Positions 9,463 through 19,009 of a DNA stretch of 64,000 nucleotides are shown here, piece by piece. Location of the stretch: positions 62,001-126,000 of the forward strand of contig JAHHGV010000015.1 of NCBI GenBank assembly GCA_019359695.1. The letters are read 5' to 3'. The position numbers and the translations under genes are program-made. The first letter of the stretch is position 1. Each line of letters starts with the position of its first letter. Source of the stretch: Brasilonema angustatum HA4187-MV1. Lineage in GTDB: Bacteria; Cyanobacteriota; Cyanobacteriia; Cyanobacteriales; Nostocaceae. The notes beneath the pieces were generated by a model. The model searched no databases. It saw nothing but the letters and a program-made list of their open reading frames with translations, and was not told the DNA's origin.

Positions 9463-10107
9463 ATGGACAAAACGATCGCTGACCTTCGCAAAGACTACAC
9501 CTTGCAAAGTTTGAGCGAAAAGGATGTAAACTCTAATCCTTTTATACAGTTTAGACAATGGTTTGACCAAGCATTAGCAGCCCAACTCCCTGAACCGAAC
9601 GCGATGACTGTAGCCACCGCTACACTAAACGGTATGCCGTCAGCAAGAATTGTGCTGCTCAAAGGTTTTGACCAACGAGGCTTCATCTTTTATACCAACT
9701 ACAACAGTCATAAAGGACAGGAGTTAGCAGAAAATCCTCAAGCTTCGTTAGTTTTCTGGTGGGCGGAACTAGAACGCCAAGTCCGTATTTCTGGGAGTGT
9801 AGAAAAAGTTTCCGAAAATGAGTCAGATGAGTATTTTTATAGCCGTCCTTTGAACAGTCGCCTAGGTGCATGGGCGTCTGAGCAAAGTCAGGTTATAAAG
9901 AGCCGAGAACTACTGGAACAACGGATGCAGGAGTTGCAAATTCAATATCAAAAGCAAGATGTTAAGCGACCACCACACTGGGGAGGTTTGCGAGTGATCC
10001 CCACAGAAATTGAATTTTGGCAAGGACGTTCTAACCGTCTGCACGATCGCTTGTTTTATACTCGTGTAGATGATGGCAGTTGGAAAATTCAGCGTTTGTC
10101 GCCGTAA
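9463..10107 (+). CDS. pdxH: Pyridoxamine 5'-phosphate oxidase
   Basis: FMN enzyme that oxidises pyridoxine or pyridoxamine 5'-phosphate to PLP, the last step of vitamin B6 salvage. The 214-residue length is standard. Conserved blocks in order: [20 protein letters not shown] (FMN binding) at about 47-66, [40 protein letters not shown] and the C-terminal [17 protein letters not shown] (substrate/FMN). The stop codon overlaps the ATG of the next gene in TAATG, so the two are translationally coupled. Confidence 0.96.
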   Translation: MDKTIADLRKDYTLQSLSEKDVNSNPFIQFRQWFDQALAAQLPEPNAMTVATATLNGMPSARIVLLKGFDQRGFIFYTNYNSHKGQELAENPQASLVFWWAELERQVRISGSVEKVSENESDEYFYSRPLNSRLGAWASEQSQVIKSRELLEQRMQELQIQYQKQDVKRPPHWGGLRVIPTEIEFWQGRSNRLHDRLFYTRVDDGSWKIQRLSP

Positions 10108-11027
10108 TGAAAAAACTCGCACTTTTGTATTTAGTCACATTCTTGAGCTTTGTTGTTTGCCTGTCCATCAACGCAGCACAGCCGCGTCCTGTACCTCCTC
10201 TATGGCAGGTTTATCAGCAGTCACTTCAAACAGCCAAGTATGTTGACCTCACTCATACTATTGCTCCTGCAATTCCTGTTTGGGCAGGGTTTGGTTCGTC
10301 GAAGTTTGAAGCGACTGTTAACCCAGAGACGGGCAAGGCATACACCTATCAAAAGGATGGCTTTGAGGCAACCCATTACGACTTATCTACTGACCAGCTT
10401 GGAACTCAGTTAGATCCACCTGCTCATTGGAACCCTGATTATCCAGCTATTGATGAGTTACCTGCAACCTTTGCTGTTCGTCCCTTAGTAGTCATTCCCA
10501 TCCAAGATAAAGTCGCTGGTGATCCCAACTATCACCTCACAGTTAAAGATATTCAGGATTGGGAAACTCGTCATGGCAGGATTCCTGAAGGTTCAGTTGT
10601 GTTTGTCCGCTCTGACTGGTCTAAAGAATGGCCAAACCCTGAACTTGCTAAAAGAAAGAAGTTTCCTGGCGTCTCACTGCAAGCTCTTCAGTTCCTGCAC
10701 TTGCAGCGTAAGATTCTGTTCCACGGACACGAACCCCTGGATACAGATAGTACACCGACTTTTGAAGGAGAAGCTTGGCTGTTGAAAAACGGATACACCC
10801 AAGCAGAAGGTGTCGCGAATTTAGATCAAGCGCCAGAGACCGGCGCACTGGTAGCAATTGGTTATCCCAAATTTCAAGGCGGTACAGGAGGTTACGCACG
10901 CTATATTGCTATCTGTCCGCCAGACTGGAAGTATGGCGTGTCGGTCGGTCAGATACCAGAATCTCCTCTGCAAAAAGCAAATAAACCACTGCGTTGGGAT
11001 CAACAACTGAATGTACGAGTCAGATAG
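10107..11027 (+). CDS. Exported cyclase family (PF04199) protein with atypical metal site
   Basis: A 306-residue protein of the cyclase/kynurenine-formamidase-like family. Residues 1-24 are a signal peptide (KKLALLYLVTFLSFVVC..A), so it probably acts outside the cytoplasm. The family signature HxGTHxDxPxH appears here as QLGTQLDPPAH: the first two histidines are glutamines, while the Asp and last His remain. Later blocks FVRSDW and HGHEPLDTD are family-like. The ATG at 10107 shares one base with the pdxH stop; a TTG further upstream is less likely because it would mask the signal peptide. Substrate unknown; the altered ligands may mean a different metal geometry or a subfamily norm. Confidence 0.75.
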   Translation: MKKLALLYLVTFLSFVVCLSINAAQPRPVPPLWQVYQQSLQTAKYVDLTHTIAPAIPVWAGFGSSKFEATVNPETGKAYTYQKDGFEATHYDLSTDQLGTQLDPPAHWNPDYPAIDELPATFAVRPLVVIPIQDKVAGDPNYHLTVKDIQDWETRHGRIPEGSVVFVRSDWSKEWPNPELAKRKKFPGVSLQALQFLHLQRKILFHGHEPLDTDSTPTFEGEAWLLKNGYTQAEGVANLDQAPETGALVAIGYPKFQGGTGGYARYIAICPPDWKYGVSVGQIPESPLQKANKPLRWDQQLNVRVR

Positions 11028-11070
11028 CAGATAACAGGACATTTAGGACGAGGAAAAGAGCAGTATTTAC

Positions 11071-11101
11071 TTGACTTTTTTCAAAATTATGGATGTATAA
11101 A
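11071..11101 (+). promoter_or_regulatory. Possible sigma70-type promoter of the graspetide precursor
   Basis: TTGACT (11071-11076) and TATAAA (11096-11101) are near-consensus boxes on the coding strand, 137 bp ahead of the precursor start. The 19-bp spacer is longer than the optimal 17, so this is tentative. Confidence 0.3.
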
Positions 11102-11237
11102 AATGTTACAAAAAGATTGTAATAATAACCACAAATATCTGATATATGTACTACAAGTACAAGAATCAGAACCTTTTCCTAACACTTAGGAAACCCAGTA
11201 CCAAGCCCAGAAATTTAACAAACCCAGGAGAACTGTT

Positions 11238-11537
11238 ATGAACCATCCCTTTGGTCTAGATGTTTCAGATTTAGAAGCAATAGAACTCAATTTTGAAGAG
11301 GAGCTCAATGACGAAGAGGCTGCTCAAGTCTTAGGTGGATCGGGTAAATTCACCACTGAAGCTGTTGGTGAAGAAGGAGGGACAGTCACCAGTCTATCTA
11401 TAGGTGAAGAAGGAGGAGGAGGGATACAATGTATTTCTGCCCCCTGTCCAGGAAGTGAAGGAGGAGGCAATCCACCCACAAAGCCTCCAGTGACCAAAGC
11501 TCGGTTTTTTGAAAGTGGTGGTTCCATTTTTTGGTAG
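11238..11537 (+). CDS. Plesiocin-type graspetide precursor peptide
   Basis: A 99-residue RiPP precursor. The leader (about 1-34) is acidic and Leu-rich and ends in the double-glycine-type stretch LNDEEAAQVLGG. The core follows with two copies of a TTxxxxEE-like motif: TTEAVGEE at residues 39-46 and TSLSIGEE at 51-58, each followed by GG. In plesiocin, an ATP-grasp enzyme links Thr hydroxyls to Glu carboxylates of TTxxxxEE to make hairpin-like bicycles; by analogy two such rings are expected here. After the core come a two-Cys Gly-rich segment (CISAPC) and a tail ending TKARFFESGGSIFW. A ribosome site AGGAGA precedes the ATG. The ATP-grasp gene starts 212 bp downstream. Name of the product unknown. 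Confidence 0.8.
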   Translation: MNHPFGLDVSDLEAIELNFEEELNDEEAAQVLGGSGKFTTEAVGEEGGTVTSLSIGEEGGGGIQCISAPCPGSEGGGNPPTKPPVTKARFFESGGSIFW

Positions 11538-11749
11538 CCTCGTTAATTTGAAGTTTAAAGGCACGACTGGCTGAAAACTCAACGCAATCACTGCACGCCT
11601 AAGACAAAAGGCACTTTAGTAATTGACTGAAAAACGATTTCAGTTCAAATTTACATACCGTATAGTTTCAGCACTTTGCTCGAAAGTGCTGAAACTTATT
11701 GCTGTGAAATCTATTTGATTTTCGGACTTATTAAAACCGCAAATTTAAA

Positions 11750-12655
11750 ATGAACATTTTAATCTTGGGCAATTCTTTAGATGCTCATGCTGCCCATCTG
11801 AAGAATGCCCTTACAGATGCTGGTGCGACGGTAAATTATTTCGATACTCAGCTATTTCCAACACAATTAAGGATGTCTTGGAGACCTGATACAAAGGTGG
11901 GATCTTTAGCTCTATCTGAAGAATATCAATTAAATTTCCAAGATATTCATAGTATATTTTGGCGTAACTTTTCCGGCATTCACGTTCCACAGTTAAAAGA
12001 CTCAAATCAACAGTATGTTGCATTTAATGATTCAATGAGTACACTGCGCTCATTAATCCAGGCTTGTCCATGTCATTGGGTTAATTCTTGGCAAGCATAC
12101 CAGTTTCATAAAGAAAAACCTCTACAACTTAGCAAAGCCCAAGAAATAGGAGTGACAATTCCAGCTACTTTGATTAGTAATCATCCAGGAGAAATTACAG
12201 AATTTGTTCAAACACATGAAAAAGTTATTTTTAAACCAGTTTATGGTGGTGCTCATACCCAGTTTTTGACACAAGAACATTTAGAACCAAAGAGATTGAA
12301 CTTAGCTTTGAGTCTTTCTCCAGTCACACTACAAGAGTATATTCCTGGGACAAATATTCGTAGCTATGTTATTGGAGAATCAGTTTATTCTGCTGAAATT
12401 CGCAGTCATGCTGTAGATTTTCGCGAAGATTTGGATGCTGAGTTAATTCCGAAAGAGTTGCCAGAATCAATTCAACAACAATGTTTAGCAATAGCAAAGG
12501 CATTTATGTTAGAGTGGACTGCGATTGACTGGCGTTGTAAACCAAACGGTGAGTATATATTTTTAGAAGCAAACCCCAGTCCGATGTTTATACATTTTGA
12601 AAATCAGACTGGTTTTCCTATTACACAAAAATTAGTCAATATCTTGATGAATTAA
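11750..12655 (+). CDS. ATP-grasp graspetide synthetase (MvdD/PsnB-like)
   Basis: A 301-residue ATP-grasp ligase expected to form omega-ester or amide links in the preceding peptide. The N-terminus MNILILGNSLDAHAAHLKNA is a Rossmann-like preATP-grasp region and the stretch IFWRNFSGIHVPQ resembles the same region of microviridin ligases. ATP-grasp features follow: IGVTIPATLISNHP, the nucleotide lysine in KVIFKPVYGG (about 158-167), the acidic hinge TLQEYIPGTNIRSYVIG, and the metal-binding TAIDWR...FLEANPSPMF near the C-terminus. Only one ligase is present, as in plesiocin loci, rather than the MvdC/MvdD pair of microviridins. No transporter or leader peptidase gene is adjacent. Confidence 0.82.
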   Translation: MNILILGNSLDAHAAHLKNALTDAGATVNYFDTQLFPTQLRMSWRPDTKVGSLALSEEYQLNFQDIHSIFWRNFSGIHVPQLKDSNQQYVAFNDSMSTLRSLIQACPCHWVNSWQAYQFHKEKPLQLSKAQEIGVTIPATLISNHPGEITEFVQTHEKVIFKPVYGGAHTQFLTQEHLEPKRLNLALSLSPVTLQEYIPGTNIRSYVIGESVYSAEIRSHAVDFREDLDAELIPKELPESIQQQCLAIAKAFMLEWTAIDWRCKPNGEYIFLEANPSPMFIHFENQTGFPITQKLVNILMN

Positions 12656-12748
12656 AATCAAGCAGTTTGAGCAAAACTAAAGAATGTGGACATAATTAAA
12701 AGTAACTATGTCCGCCAGGAGTAGAATACAGCGTAATGAAGCACAGGA

Positions 12749-13609
12749 CTATTCTGTGACTGTTCCTTGTGAAACAAATCGAATTCTGGGATCTGGCATA
12801 AAAGTGTATCTCAGATAAAAACCTGCCCAGACAAACAGAATAATGAATAAAGTACCAAAACCTAGGGGACTAGGAAGCCAAAAGACCACTTCTATATGGT
12901 TCAGTTCTCCAGTTTTGAGCTTCCACATCAACTGATTTCCATTTTTTTCTGGAAGAATGACATTTTCAGTATTTTCCACATTCCGTGCACCCCAAGGTGT
13001 GTTCAAGCCAAATTCTAAATCGAGAATTGAACCAGGATTAGCCAAAACATTTCCTTTGCTGGAAAGTATAGCAAGCGATCGCAAATCCAAGTCATAAATC
13101 AATCGATTTCGCACTAAAAGCAGGAAGTTATTCTGAAACAAGAGTAAATTAGAATCAATTTGCGGCAATTGCGAGTCAGTTTCATTTCTTACGGACTCAA
13201 GTGTTTGAGTGGTACTAGGATGGAAAAATTCATTAAACTTGGTTTGTAATTCCCGACCGTTACTAAAAGGAATTGAAACAATAACCTCTTGATTAGAAAC
13301 CCTTCGTGTCTTGCCTTCCAATTTGCGAGCGCGACGCTCTATACTATTCAACCATTCATACACAGAATCACCACTAAAACTGGTTAGTCGCTCTTCCAAC
13401 TTAATGTGCTGTACAAACTCGCCGGCATTTGCATTGTCAAAATTGACACCTACATCATATTTGACACAACCAGACAGTAACAGAGAAACCACAAGCACAA
13501 TCCACAAAACAGGATTTTGAATTTTAGATTTGGAGCCTTCGCGCTTGCTAGAACGTCCTACGGCTGTAAGTACACGCACAAAATCTTTTGCTAAAGCATA
13601 CAAACTCAT
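12749..13609 (-). CDS. DUF3153 family lipoprotein
   Basis: A cyanobacterial DUF3153 protein of about 286 residues. A hydrophobic segment ending LLLSGC forms a lipobox, predicting a lipid-anchored exported domain; a second hydrophobic helix near the C-terminus (FGTLFIILFVWAGFYLRYT) follows. The middle contains the family-type stretch VGVNFDNANAGEFVQHIKLE. The long N-terminal extension before the lipobox is unusual: the frame runs up to a TTG at 13633, abutting the upstream stop, the first ATG is at 13609, and a GTG start closer to the lipobox is possible. It is co-transcribed with the TPR gene. Function unknown. Confidence 0.75.
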   Translation of the reverse strand: MSLYALAKDFVRVLTAVGRSSKREGSKSKIQNPVLWIVLVVSLLLSGCVKYDVGVNFDNANAGEFVQHIKLEERLTSFSGDSVYEWLNSIERRARKLEGKTRRVSNQEVIVSIPFSNGRELQTKFNEFFHPSTTQTLESVRNETDSQLPQIDSNLLLFQNNFLLLVRNRLIYDLDLRSLAILSSKGNVLANPGSILDLEFGLNTPWGARNVENTENVILPEKNGNQLMWKLKTGELNHIEVVFWLPSPLGFGTLFIILFVWAGFYLRYTFMPDPRIRFVSQGTVTE

Positions 13610-13633
13610 TGTCAAAAAACCCCCCAAAGTCAA

Positions 13634-14185
13634 TTACAAACTCAACCAAAACAAACCACCTAACGTTAAACCAATAACAATCAACGCCATCCAAATAAAT
13701 CGATTATCTCTGGTATTGACCTGAGTGAGGTCAACAAATTCTCGTTCAGGAGGCATCTGCTTTTTGGAAGATTTGGTATTCTTTACACTCAGAGGAAGTT
13801 TGGTTTGATTGTCAGCCATTGCACCCAAATCGGGAATTTCGGTCATCCATTCCCTTGGTCGTTCTAATCTTGGTGCTTTGAGGATATAGTGTAGTTCCTT
13901 TGCTTGTTTACTCGTTTCTGAATGGGGATGGCGCTTGAGTTGTTCGCAAAGGGCGATCGCGTCTTCTGTGCGCCCTGCTGCTTCATAAGCTGTGGCTAGC
14001 CATATTTGTACCTCACCACCAAGGCGAGAATTAGGACTCAACTGGGTTCTTGCCTTTTCCAGTTGTTCAACAGCTTTTCGGTACTGCCCCTTTTCAAAGG
14101 CAACTTTACCACTTTGGTACGTAGCTTTGGCAATTTCTAGACTTTCTGAACTCACGTTTTGCACAAAAATCAGCACTGCTTTCAT
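13634..14185 (-). CDS. TPR protein with C-terminal membrane anchor
   Basis: A 183-residue protein. Residues 15-85 contain two tetratricopeptide-like helical pairs (ATYQSGKVAFEKGQYRKAVE and VQIWLATAYEAAGRTEDAIA), a protein-protein interaction scaffold. A polar linker of about 60 residues leads to a single C-terminal membrane helix (FIWMALIVIGLTLGGLFWLSL), so it is tail-anchored with the TPR part in the cytoplasm. It lies directly upstream of the DUF3153 lipoprotein gene with almost no gap, suggesting that the two act at the same membrane. No specific role can be assigned. Confidence 0.75.
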   Translation of the reverse strand: MKAVLIFVQNVSSESLEIAKATYQSGKVAFEKGQYRKAVEQLEKARTQLSPNSRLGGEVQIWLATAYEAAGRTEDAIALCEQLKRHPHSETSKQAKELHYILKAPRLERPREWMTEIPDLGAMADNQTKLPLSVKNTKSSKKQMPPEREFVDLTQVNTRDNRFIWMALIVIGLTLGGLFWLSL

Positions 14186-14246
14186 TGTGCCAATGCCTGT
14201 AATACTTTGGGAGTCCTTTTTTGGATTCGTGAATAAATAAAAAGAC

Positions 14247-14272
14247 GGATGACTGGGGCTACCAAGTCATCC
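14247..14272 (-). terminator. Rho-independent terminator of the chemoreceptor gene
   Basis: On the minus strand GGATGACT and AGTCATCC form an 8-bp stem with a 10-nt loop, followed by GTCTTTTTATTT. It lies 37 bp after the stop codon of the chemoreceptor gene and ahead of the TPR gene, separating the two transcripts. Confidence 0.75.
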
Positions 14273-14308
14273 TACGCCGCTATCGAGAAACTGAATTAGT
14301 GACAGTGG

Positions 14309-17300
14309 CTATTGGGACACGGGCTTATCGCTATCAATCAGCCTCTGCTGTTCTAAAGGATTTAACTTAAATGTCCGCACTCTTTCTTGCAACTGTTGGG
14401 AAATATCTACTGTTGTTTGTAGAGAAGTGGAAACTTGGTGAGATGAGTTGCTAGTTATTTCAGAGACTTTAGCGATATCTTGCATCAGCAGGGAAACCTC
14501 TTGGGAGGTTTGCACTTGAGAGACTGTAGCGTTAGAAATCGACTGTACGAATTGGTCAATTTGACGACAGACTTCCAGAATATCATTCAAGCTGTGTTTG
14601 GTATTTTGAACCAGAGTCGTTCCTTCAACAACCTGTGTGGTTCCCAACTCCATAGCTTTGACAACTTCGCTGATTTCCAGTTGGATATTGGCAACAATTT
14701 CTTCAATTTCTGAAGTGGCTTCCCTACTTTGAGCTGCCAGCAAACCAACTTCTTCAGCAATAACAGCAAAACCTTGCGCTTGTTCACCAGCATGCGCCGC
14801 TTCAATACTACTGTTGATAGCTAGCAAGTTGGTTTGCTTGGCAATTTCATTAATCAATGCCACCATGCGCGAAATTTGTTGGGAAGATTCTCCAAGACGC
14901 TTGACTTTTTTCCCTGTTTCCCCCATTGTGTCCCGCAATTTGAGAATATTTTCGACTGTCAAGTCGATAGCTGTGTCTCCTGTTTTGGCGGCGTGATATG
15001 CTGTACGGGAAACTTCTGCGGCTTGTTGGGCATTTTTTGCCACAGTTTTAATCGATTGCCTCATTTGGTCAATAGCATCTAAACTCTGGCTAATTTCCTG
15101 TGCTTGTTTGAGTGCGTTAATTGCCAGTTCACCCATTGCTCCTGAGTTGTCTGCAACTGCAGCATTCACTTGAGTGGCTGCTAGCTTGACTTGAATAACA
15201 ATCTCCTGCAAACTTTCCAATAAGGAGTTGAAAAAGTCAGCAACAGTGCCTATTTCCCCACCGGTGACTTCAGCACGCACTGTTAGGTCACCTTGAGATG
15301 CTTCTTCTAAACAGAATATCAATCTTAGCAATTGCATTTGCAGCGTTTCTTTCTGCTGGCGTTGCTGCATTGAACCTTGTTCTGCAATTTGGCGTCCTTG
15401 TTCAGCTTGCTCTAAAAGATTAGACCGTTCTAAAGCTAGCCCAACAATTCTGGCAAATTGCTCAAACAAATCAATTTCCGACTGTTCCCATAGACGTGAT
15501 TGAGAACACTGATGGACAATTAACAAACCGAGCAAGTTGTTATCTATCAAAATCGGTGCGATTAAATTTGCTTTGACTGCAAACGCTTCTAGTTGTTTGA
15601 TATAACACTCGTTGAGCTGGGCTTGGTAAATATCATTGATGGCGACAACACGACCCTGACGATACTTGTCAACATAATCTTTTAAACAAGGATCGTTAAC
15701 TTCTGCACCTAAACAACAAGCCCAACCTGTGACTACTGATTCTGCAACGACGCTTCCATGCAAATTTTCGTCTATTTTGTAAATGACTGCTCGCTCTACT
15801 TTCAAGGCTTTACGGATGCTTTGAACCGCTAAATTGCATACATCTTGCGAGTTATGGGTTTTAGACAAGTCGATGGCAAGGTCTTTTTGTGTCTGTGCCA
15901 TCTCAAGTAAACTGACACGTTCCAAGGTTAACCCAACTTGAAGCCCCAACTGCCGCAAGAAATTGATTTCACTGAACTCCCAATTATGAATTTCCTGACA
16001 GTGATGAGCAATCAAAAGACCTATGAGTTGATTTTCTTTGAAAATAGGGGTTACTAACTTCGCTTTGACTTGCAATTTTTCCATCAAATTGTGGTATTTG
16101 GGCGGAAAGCCAGCTTCCAAAAGATTGTTAATAACCATAACCCGACCTTCTCTGTAAGCCTCTATCATGTCCTGACTTATAGAGGCATCTTCAATGTTCT
16201 CCCCAAGAGCAACAGGAAAATTAGAAGCAACGGATTCGGCTACAACTTGTCCACCTCCTTGAGCATTAAAGTGATAAATAACAACCCGATCCGCTTTAAG
16301 TGCTTGTCTTGCTTCTGTAACTGTAACGTTGAATAATTCTTCACTACTCAAAGAGGAACGAATTGAGAGGAAGATATTTGTCAGTAACTTTAAGAAATGA
16401 GCTTCTGTAGCTTGTTTTTGTAGTAGATCTTGCACTTGGTCTGCCATTTTGTTGATGTTAGAAACCAAGATTGCAAGTTCGTCTTCGCCTTTAATCGCAA
16501 TCCGAGTATCAAGATTGCCTTTACCCAATTTTTGAACTGCCATTGTCGCAACCAAAATTGGTCGCACGAGACTGTTAGCAACAATTGCTGCAAAGCCACC
16601 AACTAACAATTCTGTGATGAACGTCCCCATTTGCAATGCCAGCAATAATTGTCTCTGTGTTGCAAATGCAGTTGCTGTATCTACATCTAGAACTAATGCC
16701 CATTTTAATTGTGGCAACCCTTCTACTTTTGGCAAAGGCGCATAAGTTATTAATTCCTCGGTATTTTCCTTTTGGTTTGAAAATATGCCAGAAACTACCT
16801 GCTGTTGTGCTTGCAGTTTATCCCATCCCGGAATTTCTTCTTTAGCATCTTTACCTAAGTTATATCCTGCCTTGCTCAGAAAAATTTTTCTGGAATCATC
16901 TATCAAATAGTAATTTTCTTGACTTGTTTTCGATGTTGAGACTACCTTTTCTAAAGATTTGAAAAGCGTAGCTGTTTGGATAATATAAATTGTTTCACCC
17001 GTATCAATATCTTTGACAGGAGCAGATATGTAAAATTTAGCTTTATCTTTGTTTTGTGCTGCTGAAGGTAGACTGATTTCAGGTGTATTAGTTTTGAGTA
17101 TTTTTTTAAAATAGTCTTCATTTTTTTGATTAGGAATGGATTGTCCTTGAGACTCAGCAAGTAAATTACCTTGAATGTCAAACACAGCAATGCTTTCATA
17201 GTTGTTTTGAGGATTTAAGTTACTTAGCTGTGCTTGCATCTGTTCACGACTCAAGACTTGCCTTAATTTGCGATTTTGCAAAAATGAGAGTTTAGAGAAA

Positions 17301-17650
17301 ACTTCAATATCTCCATACCGTCTCAGGATGAAACTGTTTATGTTGTCCGCCAAGAAATTAGCTCTATCTTGTTTCGCATTGGTGATTTCCTTTGTAGTCG
17401 AATGGTTTACTATATTATAAGTAAACACCCCTACTAATATAATTGGTAAAGTACCGAAGGCAAAGGCAAAGGCAACTGCTTTTCTACGTAAGCTTGCTCG
17501 TCTTAACCAGGTAATAACACCCTTTTTGCGTGAATTGTGAAGATCATCAGCATACTGTATAACAGTACTTTGTTGCAACGAGTTTATGAATAAACTGTTT
17601 GGGAAATCTTTATTTTCGGTTGTGGAATGATTCTTACTTGTGTCAATCAT
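14309..17650 (-). CDS. PixJ-like methyl-accepting chemoreceptor with cyanobacteriochrome-type GAF domain
   Basis: A 1113-residue sensor, probably for phototaxis. Order: cytoplasmic basic N-terminus, membrane helix (about 58-80), extracytoplasmic Cache-like region (about 85-330), second helix (about 335-360), HAMP (about 360-412), GAF1 (about 420-580), GAF2 (about 590-745), a second HAMP-like part (about 772-825), and an MCP signalling domain with the hairpin tip [23 protein letters not shown]2 has Cys655 in DPCL and Cys682 in [10 protein letters not shown], the two positions that bind bilin in DXCF cyanobacteriochromes such as TePixJ; GAF1 has Lys in place of the second Cys and is probably blind. 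No che genes are adjacent, so it must feed a distant CheA/CheW array. It ends with a terminator. Confidence 0.85.
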   Translation of the reverse strand: MIDTSKNHSTTENKDFPNSLFINSLQQSTVIQYADDLHNSRKKGVITWLRRASLRRKAVAFAFAFGTLPIILVGVFTYNIVNHSTTKEITNAKQDRANFLADNINSFILRRYGDIEVFSKLSFLQNRKLRQVLSREQMQAQLSNLNPQNNYESIAVFDIQGNLLAESQGQSIPNQKNEDYFKKILKTNTPEISLPSAAQNKDKAKFYISAPVKDIDTGETIYIIQTATLFKSLEKVVSTSKTSQENYYLIDDSRKIFLSKAGYNLGKDAKEEIPGWDKLQAQQQVVSGIFSNQKENTEELITYAPLPKVEGLPQLKWALVLDVDTATAFATQRQLLLALQMGTFITELLVGGFAAIVANSLVRPILVATMAVQKLGKGNLDTRIAIKGEDELAILVSNINKMADQVQDLLQKQATEAHFLKLLTNIFLSIRSSLSSEELFNVTVTEARQALKADRVVIYHFNAQGGGQVVAESVASNFPVALGENIEDASISQDMIEAYREGRVMVINNLLEAGFPPKYHNLMEKLQVKAKLVTPIFKENQLIGLLIAHHCQEIHNWEFSEINFLRQLGLQVGLTLERVSLLEMAQTQKDLAIDLSKTHNSQDVCNLAVQSIRKALKVERAVIYKIDENLHGSVVAESVVTGWACCLGAEVNDPCLKDYVDKYRQGRVVAINDIYQAQLNECYIKQLEAFAVKANLIAPILIDNNLLGLLIVHQCSQSRLWEQSEIDLFEQFARIVGLALERSNLLEQAEQGRQIAEQGSMQQRQQKETLQMQLLRLIFCLEEASQGDLTVRAEVTGGEIGTVADFFNSLLESLQEIVIQVKLAATQVNAAVADNSGAMGELAINALKQAQEISQSLDAIDQMRQSIKTVAKNAQQAAEVSRTAYHAAKTGDTAIDLTVENILKLRDTMGETGKKVKRLGESSQQISRMVALINEIAKQTNLLAINSSIEAAHAGEQAQGFAVIAEEVGLLAAQSREATSEIEEIVANIQLEISEVVKAMELGTTQVVEGTTLVQNTKHSLNDILEVCRQIDQFVQSISNATVSQVQTSQEVSLLMQDIAKVSEITSNSSHQVSTSLQTTVDISQQLQERVRTFKLNPLEQQRLIDSDKPVSQ

Positions 17651-19009
17651 TGTAACTTTCTACCAATTTTTTCCAATAATGTACTGGAACCAATCAAGGT
17701 TGATTTTTTTGGTAGATGCAATTTACTAGATACAAAATACTGAACAATAGCCGAGCAATTTCAGTCTAATATAGGAATTCAGTTTGATTTATGAAGTTAC
17801 TCGTGAAGACGCTTAACGCTTAACAGGGAACTCTTAAGATCGAAAATACTGTTGGGGAATTAGGAGTCCTATAGTATTGGTTTATTTAATTAGATGTATT
17901 AACATCGATAGGAAAATCGACTATATCTCACTAGTCAATGAGTACATGAAATAGCATCATTAACTATTTCTATAGTCTTTGTTTTTGTCAGAAGTAACTA
18001 GTCGTTATCAACTACGTAAATTAGGGCGCAGAAAAGTTTTTCCATACTGCTTTGTTGACTCATAAACTGTCATTTTCAAGTCAAGTCAACAAAAAAGTGG
18101 TACATCATCCTGTCTACAAGAATTGTTAAATTCTTTTCTGTTGAGACACTCACTTTTGCTGTCAGCAAGAACATCAGAGCTAATTTTCCAAATTGTTGCT
18201 CACTACGCTTTTGGTACTCTACTGAAACGATAGTAGCCTATGGTGTATACAAGTTAGGTTAAATGATAATTCTCCTTAAACTTTCTAAAAGTGTATCAAG
18301 CTATTTTGCTTCTCCTTAATTCACCAGAAAATTAAGTAGAAGCACATTTGCTAAGAACACACTTTCTTAACGCATCTGTATAGATAGTCACCCTGAATAC
18401 CAGCAGCTGTCACTTTCTTGAACTACCAACAATATGTTGTGATTTTAGCATTAAGACGTGGTAGTAACAGTATATCTAGATAATACTCAATATTGTTATA
18501 AAGTTTTGTCGAAGTTTTTTCAAAATCATCCAAAAGTCGCTATTTCAGACATTTCAAGCGGAAAAAGGGATAAAAACTCCACTTGTCAAGATATAGCTTC
18601 TTTAAAGACAAACACAAGCATGGCGATCGCTCTCATATTTTATCAAGATTTTTTAGCCATATAGACTTTCTGTCTATCTCCAGTCGAGGTCTACACGACA
18701 AAATGAAGGTAACAATCGAGCACAGGTTTTCTGTATCTGACAATGATTTTTTTACAATTCTTTTTCACAATTTATGGTACTTTTTGTCTTTATTTTTTCT
18801 CTGAAAAAATGTTTTGACGTTACTTTATATGAAAACATAGTTAAATTAGGAAGGTTTTACAACCACTTATGTAATTGTATTAACCATTACATGTTATTTC
18901 TATTAAACTTACAATTATCAAGCTGATAAATTGATATCTAGCTAATAGATGGATGATGAAAATAGCACACTGTTTCAAAAAGTTCTTTTATTATACATCA
19001 TAACTAACT
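17651..19009. other. Long AT-rich spacer between divergent genes
   Basis: About 1.36 kb with no convincing gene. A 68-codon frame at 18458-18664 lacks a ribosome site and family resemblance. The region should carry the promoter of the large chemoreceptor (near 17660-17800) and of the VOC protein gene (near 18900-19000). I see no repeats longer than a few bases. Confidence 0.5.

Noticed and set aside
18458-18664. 68-codon frame upstream of the VOC gene
   Set aside because: Starts at a GTG without ribosome site, in AT-rich spacer, no homology recognised.
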